A DNA stretch of 64,000 nt, taken from the NCBI RefSeq assembly GCF_002105535.1, contig NZ_CP015848.1, forward strand, positions 2,656,624 through 2,720,623, read 5' to 3'. How positions within the stretch are numbered: position 1 is the first letter of the stretch; every line of letters begins with the position of its first letter. The translations under genes were made by a program, and so were the position numbers. The notes beneath the pieces are model-generated. The model did no database searches and had not been told where the DNA came from. It worked only from the letters and a program-made list of their open reading frames with translations. This document shows positions 36,708 through 43,545 of the stretch, one piece after another. This DNA is from Magnetospirillum sp. ME-1 (GTDB lineage Bacteria; Pseudomonadota; Alphaproteobacteria; Rhodospirillales; Magnetospirillaceae).

Positions 36708-37064
36708 ATGGCGTCGGAACAACAAAACGATTCGCTCGATGCGTTGCTGGCCAATCTGCCGGACGACGTGGTCGAATCCTTCACCGCCGAACAGCGTGCC
36801 GCCCTGTGGAACGCCGCCAAGCCCATCAGCTGGCGCAAGCATCCCATCAACATCCGTATCACCTTTCCCTTCTTCGGGGGCCGCCACTTCGTCACCATCG
36901 TCGGCGGTTACGAGCGCCGGTCCATCGACCGCATCAATCGTGACCGCCACATGCACCCGCTGCGCACCGCCGGCAACGTGCTGTTCATGCTCGGCGTGGG
37001 CGGGGCCTTCTATCTGGCCGCCGTCATCGGCATCTTCACATTCTCCAACCTGATCGAGTTCTGA
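36708..37064 (+). CDS. Small membrane protein, unknown function
   Basis: At 118 residues, the first ~60 are soluble and a single hydrophobic segment lies near 89-112 ('NVLFMLGVGGAFYLAAVIGIFTF'). 'PISWRKHPINIRITFPFFGGRHFVTIVGGYERRS' in the middle is basic and aromatic, possibly membrane-surface associated. I recognise no family. Start ATG follows GGGGGAGGCGAGGG, an excellent ribosome binding site. It is directly followed by a YchJ-like gene whose ATG touches its stop. Confidence 0.78.
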   Translation: MASEQQNDSLDALLANLPDDVVESFTAEQRAALWNAAKPISWRKHPINIRITFPFFGGRHFVTIVGGYERRSIDRINRDRHMHPLRTAGNVLFMLGVGGAFYLAAVIGIFTFSNLIEF

Positions 37065-37556
37065 ATGACGTCCTGTCCCTGCGGCTCCGGCCAGACCTTT
37101 GCATCCTGCTGCGAACCCTTCATCCTGGGCAAGGCCCTGCCGCCCAATCCGGAAGCGCTGATGCGCTCGCGCTATGCCGCTTTCACGGTGGCGGCCATCG
37201 ACTATCTGCACGACACCCTGGCGCCCGACGAGCGTGGCGACTTTCATCGCGCCGAGACCGAGAAGTGGGCCAAGTCGTCCCAGTGGCTGGGCCTGACCAT
37301 TCACGGCACCAGCGGCGGCGGGGAAGGCGAGACCGAGGGAACGGTGGATTTCACCGCCCGCTTCCGCATGGACGGCAAGAACGAGGCCCATCGCGAGCTG
37401 TCCACCTTCCGGCGCGAGGACGGCCGCTGGTACTACGTCTCGGGCCGCATCGGCGGCGCGCCGGTGGAGCAGCGCCGGGTGGCGGTCAAGGCCGGCCGCA
37501 ACGATCCTTGCCCCTGCGGTTCGGGCAAGAAGTTCAAGAAGTGCTGCGGCGCGTGA
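37065..37556 (+). CDS. YchJ family SEC-C motif protein
   Basis: The 163-residue protein has SEC-C zinc motifs at both ends: '[17 protein letters not shown]' at 4-20 and '[17 protein letters not shown]' at the C terminus. The middle ('[25 protein letters not shown]') is the YchJ domain, a NTF2-like fold. SEC-C motifs bind zinc and in SecA contact SecB and lipids; YchJ itself has no established function. It begins immediately after the preceding stop. A terminator lies 40 bp downstream. Confidence 0.92.
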   Translation: MTSCPCGSGQTFASCCEPFILGKALPPNPEALMRSRYAAFTVAAIDYLHDTLAPDERGDFHRAETEKWAKSSQWLGLTIHGTSGGGEGETEGTVDFTARFRMDGKNEAHRELSTFRREDGRWYYVSGRIGGAPVEQRRVAVKAGRNDPCPCGSGKKFKKCCGA

Positions 37557-37595
37557 CCATGGTCGCTTGAAGTCGCCGTAACGCCAATGGCGTGA

Positions 37596-37624
37596 AAGGG
37601 CCGTGGATTTCCGCGGCCCTTTTT
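37596..37624 (+). terminator. Intrinsic terminator after the YchJ-like gene
   Basis: AAGGGCCGTGG (37596-37606), loop ATTT, CCGCGGCCCTT (37611-37621) with one G-U pair, then TTT. The T-run on the plus strand fits termination of the 36708-37556 transcript. Confidence 0.85.
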
Positions 37625-37706
37625 GCTGCTTCACCGGGAACGGTTCCCTGTCCCTGGTCCGCCGACACCAACTGTGCTTCACTGGAATCGGTCAAGGGAG
37701 ACGCGC

Positions 37707-39626
37707 ATGCAGTTCCATCAAGACGGATTCCACCCCGGCGATCCCCGCTTCGCCGATCCCCAGGACAGGGTGGTGCCGCCGCCCATCAAGCGTCCCCTGC
37801 CCGCCGAGGTGGACGTGATGATCGTCGGCTGCGGCCCGGCCGGGCTCAATCTGGCCGCCCAGTTGGCGAAATTCCCTCAGATCAGGACCTGTATCGCCGA
37901 TCTGAAGGACGACCGGCTGCTGGTGGGCCAGGCCGACGGCATGGCGTGCCGCACGCTGGAGATGTTCCAGGCCTACGGCTTCGCCGATCAGGTCATCCAG
38001 GAAGCCTATGGCGTCAACGAGGTCACCTTCTGGAAGCCCGATCCCGACCTGCCCACCCGGATCATGCGCAGCGACCGCATTCAGGACGTGGAGGACGACC
38101 TGTCGGAAATGCCGCACGTGATCATCAATCAGGCGCGCATCCACGACATGTTCCTCGACGTCATGCGCCAAGGCCCGGCCAGGATCGAGCCCTACTATTC
38201 CCGCAAGCTGGTGGGTCTGGAGGTGGCACAGGGCGCGGCCGATTATCCCGTCACCCTGACCTTCGAGCGGGCGGTGACCCATTCCCAGACCTCCAAGACC
38301 CTGGAAACGGTCCGGGCCCGCTATGTGGTGGGCTGCGACGGGGCGCGCAGCACGGTGCGCCAGGCCATCGGCCGCGAACTGGTGGGCGACGCCCTCAACC
38401 AGGCCTGGGGCGTGATGGATGTGCTGGTGGTGACCGATTTCCCCGATATCCGGCTGAAAGCGGTGATCCATTCCGCCAACGAAGGCAACATGCTGATCAT
38501 CCCGCGCGAGGGCGGGTACATGGTGCGGCTCTATATCGAGCTTGATAAGTTGCAGGAAAATCAGCGTATTTCCCGCGATAGTGTTACAGCCGACTATCTG
38601 ATCGCCGCCGCGAAGCGCATCATGCGGCCCTATGCCATCGACGTGAAGGAGGTGGCCTGGTGGAGCGTCTATGAGATCGGCCAGCGCCTGACCACCGCCT
38701 TCGACGATTCCGAACCCGGCCGGAGCCCCCGGGTGTTCCTGGCCGGCGACGCCTGCCATACCCACAGTCCCAAGGCGGGGCAGGGGCTCAACACCTCGGT
38801 CAACGACACCTGGAACCTGGGCTGGAAGCTGGCCCATGTGCTGATTGGGCGGGCCGATGCCGATTTGCTGCTCAGCTATTCGGCGGAACGCCAGGACATC
38901 GCCCGCCAGCTCATCGACTTCGACCGGGAACTGGCGCGGATGTTCAGCGCCAAGCCCAAATCGGCGGACAATCCCGACGGCGTCGACCCCGCCGAGTTTC
39001 AACGCTACTTCACCCAATTCGGTCGTTTCACTGCCGGAACGGCAACCCGGTACAAGCCTTCGGCCCTGGTGGGCGACGGTGCGCACCAGCATCTGGCCAG
39101 GGGCCAGATCCTCGGCATGCGCTTTCACTCGGCCCCGGTCATCCGGCTGGCCGACGCCAAACCCATGCAATTGGGCCATTGCATCGAGGCGGACGGTCGC
39201 TGGCGCGTCTTCGCCTTCGCCGGCCGGGCCGAGCCCATGGAATCCGATTGCGGCATCCGCGCCTTGTGCGAGTACCTGGAAAGCGATTCCGGCTCGCCGC
39301 TGCGCCGCCACACGCCGCCGGGCGGCGACGTGGATTGCGTCATCGACCTGCGGGCGGTGTTCCAGACGCCCCATCGCGACATGCGGGTCGAATGCCTTCA
39401 CCCCTTGCTGGTTCCGGCCAAGGGCCGATACGGCCTGAAGGATTACGAGAAGGTGTTCTGTCCCGATTTCAAGAGCGGCCGGCACATCTACCACATGCGG
39501 GGAATCGACCGGGACAAGGGCTGTCTGATCGTCGTCAGGCCGGACCAGTATGTGGCCGAAATCCTGCCGCTCGACGATCACCAGGGCCTGGCGCGGTTTT
39601 TTGCCGGCGTGCTGCGGGTTGGCTGA
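37707..39626 (+). CDS. FAD-dependent aromatic hydroxylase (3-hydroxybenzoate 4-monooxygenase/phenol 2-monooxygenase type)
   Basis: From ATG 37707 after AAGGGAG the product is 639 residues, the length of 3-hydroxybenzoate 4-hydroxylase. 'VDVMIVGCGPAGLNLAAQL' is the FAD Rossmann motif; 'VGCDGARSTVRQAIG' is the DG motif; 'VFLAGDACHTHSPKAGQGLNTSVNDTWNLGWKLA' is the GD motif. The C-terminal ~150 residues form the thioredoxin-like domain of phenol-hydroxylase relatives. It hydroxylates a phenolic ring using NADPH and O2; the exact substrate cannot be read from sequence and no other aromatic catabolism gene is adjacent. Confidence 0.85.
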   Translation: MQFHQDGFHPGDPRFADPQDRVVPPPIKRPLPAEVDVMIVGCGPAGLNLAAQLAKFPQIRTCIADLKDDRLLVGQADGMACRTLEMFQAYGFADQVIQEAYGVNEVTFWKPDPDLPTRIMRSDRIQDVEDDLSEMPHVIINQARIHDMFLDVMRQGPARIEPYYSRKLVGLEVAQGAADYPVTLTFERAVTHSQTSKTLETVRARYVVGCDGARSTVRQAIGRELVGDALNQAWGVMDVLVVTDFPDIRLKAVIHSANEGNMLIIPREGGYMVRLYIELDKLQENQRISRDSVTADYLIAAAKRIMRPYAIDVKEVAWWSVYEIGQRLTTAFDDSEPGRSPRVFLAGDACHTHSPKAGQGLNTSVNDTWNLGWKLAHVLIGRADADLLLSYSAERQDIARQLIDFDRELARMFSAKPKSADNPDGVDPAEFQRYFTQFGRFTAGTATRYKPSALVGDGAHQHLARGQILGMRFHSAPVIRLADAKPMQLGHCIEADGRWRVFAFAGRAEPMESDCGIRALCEYLESDSGSPLRRHTPPGGDVDCVIDLRAVFQTPHRDMRVECLHPLLVPAKGRYGLKDYEKVFCPDFKSGRHIYHMRGIDRDKGCLIVVRPDQYVAEILPLDDHQGLARFFAGVLRVG

Positions 39627-39707
39627 CGGACACCATCTCCTCATTCCACCTTTCGGCAGGGTAGAAATCGGTCTACCCTGATATGAATTACGGGTGGGAG
39701 ATGCGGG

Positions 39708-41906
39708 ATGAAGGCTTTGAAGCCCGGCACTCTTTCGGGTGACCTTTGGGGTGGCACCGCCGCCATGCTGGTGGCCTTGCCCTCGGCCATCGCCTTCGGC
39801 GTCACCATTTTCTCGGCCCTGGGCAGCCAGTATGGGGCCCAGGGCGCCGTCGCCGGCATCCTGGGCACCGTGGCGCTCGGTCTGCTGGCGCCGCTGTTCG
39901 GCGGCACCAACCGGCTGATCAGCGCGCCTTGCGCCCCGGCGGCGGCGGTGCTGTCGGCCTTCGCCATCGATCACGTGGCCCGCAGCGGCAGCCCCGAACT
40001 GGGCCTTCTGCTGCTGGCCCTGATGGGACTGATGGCCGGCGGTCTGCAGTTGCTGATGGGCGCGCTCAAGCTCGGCCGCCTGATCAAGTACATGCCCTAT
40101 CCGGTGGTCAGCGGCTATCTGTCGGGTGTCGGCATGATCATCATCGGCAGCCAGCTGCCGCGCTTTCTCGGCACGCCCAAGGGCGTCAAGTTCGGCGAGG
40201 CGCTGGTGTCGCCCTCGCTGTGGCGCTGGCAGGGCATGCTGGTGGGCGCCGCCACCATCATCGTCATGCTGGCCGCGCCCAAGGTCACCAAAAAGGTTCC
40301 CGCCCCGGTGCTGGGCTTGCTGGCCGGCATCTTCACCTATCTCGGGCTCGGCCTGTTCGATCCGGCCCTGATGACCCTTGACGGCAACAGCTTCGTGGTC
40401 GGCGCCCTGGGCGGCGAGGGCGGCAGCCTGATGGACAGCTTCGCCGCCCGCTGGTCGGCCCTGGGACAGCTGGGGCTTTCCACCCTGCGCGACCTGCTGA
40501 TTCCGGCGCTGACCCTGGCGGTGCTGTTATCCATCGACACGCTCAAGACCTGCGTGGTGCTCGACGCCCTGACCCGCACCCGCCACGATTCCAACCGGGA
40601 ACTGATGGGCCAGGGCCTGGGCAACCTGGCCGCCGGAATGCTGGGCGGCGTTCCCGGCGCCGGCACCATGGGCGCCACCCTGGTCAACATGTCCAGCGGC
40701 GCCCAGACCAAGCTGTCGGGGCTGGTCGAGGGGATTGCCGCCCTGATCGCCTTCGCCCTGCTGGCCAATCTGATCTCGTGGGTGCCGGTGGCCTCGCTGT
40801 CGGGCATCCTGCTGGTCATCGGCGTGCGCATGATCGACCGGCACAGCCTGAACTTCCTCAAATCCCGCGACACCATCATGGATTTCGTGGTGATCGCCGC
40901 CGTGGTGGCCTGCGCCCTGTCCATCAGCCTGATCGTCGCATCGGGAATCGGCGTGGTGCTGGCCGTCCTCCTGTTCATCCGCGAACAGGTGCATGGTTCG
41001 GTGGTCCGCCGTATCGCCACGGGCGACCAGTCCTTCTCCAAGCGGGTGCGCACCCAGGACGAGATGGACATCCTGGCCGAGCGCGGCGGCCAGACCGCCA
41101 TCGCCGAATTGCAGGGCAGCCTGTTCTTCGGCACCACCAGCCAGCTGTTCCATGCGCTGGAACACGACCTCAAGACCCGCAAGTACCTGATCCTCGACAT
41201 GCGCCGGGTCCAGTCGGTGGACATCACCGCCGCCCACATGCTCGACCAGATCAAGGACATCCTGGCCGAGCGCCAGGGCGTGCTGATCTTCAGCCAGATT
41301 CCCAAGCACCTGCCCAGCGGCAAGGACATGGAGAAGTACTTCGACCAGACCGGGGTGGTGCGGTCGGGCCAGCCGGTCCGTATCTTCGGCGAGGCCGACG
41401 AGGCCATGGAATGGGTCGAGGACCGCATCCTGGCCGAGGCGGAACTGGCCTCCAACGAGGAATCCCCGCTGGAACTGACCGAGATCGAGCTGTTCAAGGC
41501 CCGGAAAAAGGAAACCCTGGACGAGCTTGAGAAGAGTATGGAAGTCCGGGTGATCCCCGCCGGCGAGAAGATCTTCTCCATCGGCGACCAGGGCGACGAG
41601 CTGTTCCTGATCCGCAAGGGCATCGTGCGCATCGTGCTGCCGCTGTCCGGCGGCCATGCCCGGCACATCGCCACCTTCGGCCGCGGCGCGTTTTTCGGTG
41701 AGATGGCGTTCCTCGACGGAGATTTGCGCTCGGCCGACGCCATGGCCTTCACCGAGGCCCATCTCTACGTGCTGTCGCGCAAATCGTTCGACGTCTTCGC
41801 CGAACGCCACAAGAAGGTGGGCATGAACCTGATGGAAAGCCTGGCCAGCATCCTGGCCAGCCGCCTGCGCTACACCAACGCCGAGCTGCGGGCGCTCGAG
41901 GGGTGA
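39708..41906 (+). CDS. SulP anion transporter with STAS and cyclic-nucleotide-binding domains
   Basis: The 732-residue protein has a SulP membrane domain over about residues 1-430 (roughly 10-14 hydrophobic segments; 'GGTAAMLVALPSAIAFGV'), a STAS domain near 440-555 ('LFFGTTSQLFHALEHDLKTRKYLILDMRRVQSVDITAAHMLDQI'), and a C-terminal cNMP-binding fold near 600-725 ('IPAGEKIFSIGDQGDELFLIRKG', 'GRGAFFGEMAFLDGDLRSADAMA'). It probably moves sulfate, bicarbonate or another anion, gated by a ligand of the third domain. A terminator follows; the genomic island begins just beyond. Confidence 0.93.
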   Translation: MKALKPGTLSGDLWGGTAAMLVALPSAIAFGVTIFSALGSQYGAQGAVAGILGTVALGLLAPLFGGTNRLISAPCAPAAAVLSAFAIDHVARSGSPELGLLLLALMGLMAGGLQLLMGALKLGRLIKYMPYPVVSGYLSGVGMIIIGSQLPRFLGTPKGVKFGEALVSPSLWRWQGMLVGAATIIVMLAAPKVTKKVPAPVLGLLAGIFTYLGLGLFDPALMTLDGNSFVVGALGGEGGSLMDSFAARWSALGQLGLSTLRDLLIPALTLAVLLSIDTLKTCVVLDALTRTRHDSNRELMGQGLGNLAAGMLGGVPGAGTMGATLVNMSSGAQTKLSGLVEGIAALIAFALLANLISWVPVASLSGILLVIGVRMIDRHSLNFLKSRDTIMDFVVIAAVVACALSISLIVASGIGVVLAVLLFIREQVHGSVVRRIATGDQSFSKRVRTQDEMDILAERGGQTAIAELQGSLFFGTTSQLFHALEHDLKTRKYLILDMRRVQSVDITAAHMLDQIKDILAERQGVLIFSQIPKHLPSGKDMEKYFDQTGVVRSGQPVRIFGEADEAMEWVEDRILAEAELASNEESPLELTEIELFKARKKETLDELEKSMEVRVIPAGEKIFSIGDQGDELFLIRKGIVRIVLPLSGGHARHIATFGRGAFFGEMAFLDGDLRSADAMAFTEAHLYVLSRKSFDVFAERHKKVGMNLMESLASILASRLRYTNAELRALEG

Positions 41907-41926
41907 GACGAATCCCCAAAACGCGA

Positions 41927-41950
41927 AAGGCCGCGGTTTCCCGCGGCCTT
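41927..41950 (-). terminator. Hairpin terminator; former tRNA-Gly 3' terminator
   Basis: AAGGCCGCGG-tttc-CCGCGGCCTT, a 10-bp perfect stem. Read on the minus strand it is followed by TTCGCGTTTTGGGG. The same layout (hairpin, CGCG, T-run) stands after the intact tRNA-Gly at 61243-61266. It can also end the sulP transcript from the plus side. Confidence 0.75.
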
Positions 41951-41964
41951 GTTCGTGGTCCGAT

Positions 41965-42010
41965 TGGAGCGGGCGAAGGGATTCGAACCCTCGACCCCAA
42001 CCTTGGCAAG
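41965..42010 (-). repeat. Left att repeat: 3' fragment of tRNA-Gly
   Basis: These 46 bp are identical to 61282-61327 and encode, on the minus strand, the tRNA-Gly part from the anticodon loop through the T-arm and acceptor strand to the encoded CCA. The 5' half of a tRNA is missing here, so this is an attachment-site copy and not a functional tRNA. Identity stops abruptly at 42010. Confidence 0.9.
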
Positions 42011-42588
42011 CAAGAAATCACCACGTTTACTCGGTATCATTGTGTACGCTAAATTGCAACCCAGTTCCGCCAAATGCAGCGTCTGACGGTCAATCTGGGC
42101 ATTTCTCCGGACTGGACTGCATGAAATTTGGTGATACGGCGTTGAAATTGGCTGGAGCCTGATGCGAGTAACCGGGCGGTAACCGGGGGCATGGTTGTAG
42201 TCGTCCTGCCAGTCGACCAGGAGGCGGTGAGCATGGAATTGTAAAGCGAACAACGTCTCGTTGTGGCAACCTAACGGGGGAGACCACGGAGCCGAAAGAT
42301 CTATTCAGTCAAGTCTTCGGCATGATCGATGATCTCCAACGACAGAAATACGCATTGCTCAGAGCCTGGAGCGTCAGTTCGAGGATAACAACAAGTGAAG
42401 TACGCCTGTCCCATTGGAAAACTGTGCCATTCAACCTTCCAGGTGGACTAGAATTTGGTTATTCTTTCGCCACTCAGAGGTGGATGGGCGGCCTATCTGG
42501 GAAATGTCGATTCATTGGCAGGCCAGTTCGATTGCCCCTGTCTACCACGGAAGGGAGTCTGTGATGACCGGCCATAGGTGTAAGAACC
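42011..42588. other. Left end of island, no intact gene
   Basis: Apart from the IS3 remnant at 42173-42253, I see no supportable gene in this 578-bp stretch. It carries a mixture of moderate-GC sequence and must include the promoter of the FecR-domain gene that starts at 42589. Confidence 0.5.
42173..42253 (-). pseudogene. Remnant of IS3-family transposase C terminus
   Basis: The minus-strand frame reads 'HAHRLLVDWQDDYNH' followed by 'PGYRP', closely matching the end of the IS3-family integrase core (A.x.L.xW..DYN..RPHSALGYRTP), with the RPHSAL part apparently deleted. No upstream catalytic DDE residues remain nearby. It indicates an old insertion sequence at the island's left edge. Confidence 0.45.
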
Positions 42589-43545
42589 ATGCGCCTTGAT
42601 CCGTCAGTCCTACCGGCGGCCTCCAATCTGACCAGCCCGGTAGCAGATTCCGTGCCCAGTGGCACGGACAAGCCATCCGCGAAGGCGGTCATCGGCAAGA
42701 TCGACAAACTTAGCGGCGACGCCTGGATCATCCATGACGGCCAGAAGGCTCCGGCCAAGGCTGGGGCCGCCCTCGTCCAAGGCGATTCGGTGGAGACCGC
42801 CCAGGGCGCCCAGATTTCCCTGGTTTTTGCCGACCGCACCACGCTCACATTAAAGGACAAGGGGCTGGTCGGGCTGGACGAGTTCACCTATGACCCCGCA
42901 AGCAAGACCGGCAAGGAAAGCTTCCTTGTGGCTCAGGGCGGCTTTTCCTTTGTGTCTGGCGATATCGCCAAAACCCAGCCCGATTCAGCCCGTATCATTA
43001 CCCCGGTGATGAGCCTGGGCATCCGCGGCACCACCGTCGCCGGTTCCGTGGGCGAGGGGGGCGCTACCACCGTAGCCCTGCTGCCCGATCCCGGCTCCAA
43101 TTTCGTGGGCGAGGTGGCCATCAGCGGGCTGGGCGGTGGCGGGCAGAGCTTCACTCTGAATTCCGCCGGCTCGGGCATCGTCGGCGCTACATCCGCCGGC
43201 TCTTGGTCGGTGTCGGCCAATGCCGCTGCCGCCGTGGCTGCCCTTGCTCCGCCGCCCGCTCCGCCGCCCGCCGTGGCTCCCGCCCTGCCTGCCGCTCCTG
43301 CACCAGCCCCCGCCGGCGGCACCGGTGCCGGGGGTGGCAAGGGCGCAGGGGCGGGTCAGGGACCCGGACCAGGTGGTAGCGCGGAAGCCGCGGTTGTCGA
43401 TGTGGCTCCGCCACCTCCACCACCCCCCCCACCCACCACCACCTCCTCCTCCTCCTCCTCCTCCGCCGCCGCCGCCGACTCCTGCGCCACCTCCTCCGCC
43501 GGCTCCGCCGCCGCCGCCGCCGCCGCCGGCCCCGGTCAACAATGA
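42589..43545 (+). CDS. FecR-domain protein, N-terminal part of a frameshifted large surface/secreted protein
   Basis: The 318-residue frame starts at ATG 42589. Residues about 33-150 form a FecR-like domain ('AVIGKIDKLSGDAWIIHDGQKAPAKAGAALVQGDSVETAQGAQISLVFADRTTLTL' ... 'ARIITPVMSLGIRGT'). Residues 220-280 are Pro/Ala/Gly-rich. The reading then turns into Thr, Ser and Ala runs, clearly out of frame, while the +1 frame continues as poly-Pro and folded domains. The switch lies in or near the C8 tract at 43423-43430. This is best seen as the first part of one gene spanning 42589-46408. Confidence 0.7.
   Translation: MRLDPSVLPAASNLTSPVADSVPSGTDKPSAKAVIGKIDKLSGDAWIIHDGQKAPAKAGAALVQGDSVETAQGAQISLVFADRTTLTLKDKGLVGLDEFTYDPASKTGKESFLVAQGGFSFVSGDIAKTQPDSARIITPVMSLGIRGTTVAGSVGEGGATTVALLPDPGSNFVGEVAISGLGGGGQSFTLNSAGSGIVGATSAGSWSVSANAAAAVAALAPPPAPPPAVAPALPAAPAPAPAGGTGAGGGKGAGAGQGPGPGGSAEAAVVDVAPPPPPPPPPTTTSSSSSSSAAAADSCATSSAGSAAAAAAAGPGQQ

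Noticed and set aside
37692-39974. 760-codon minus-strand frame opposite the flavin hydroxylase
   Set aside because: It is antisense to a gene with intact FAD, DG and GD motifs; composition is that of a mirror frame.
41965-42010. A second functional tRNA gene
   Set aside because: Only the 3' 46 bp are present; the acceptor 5' strand, D-arm and half of the anticodon arm are missing.
43411-43540. Triplet repeats (CTC/GCC) as a CRISPR or structured array
   Set aside because: They encode a poly-proline linker; there are no spacers or regular longer repeats.
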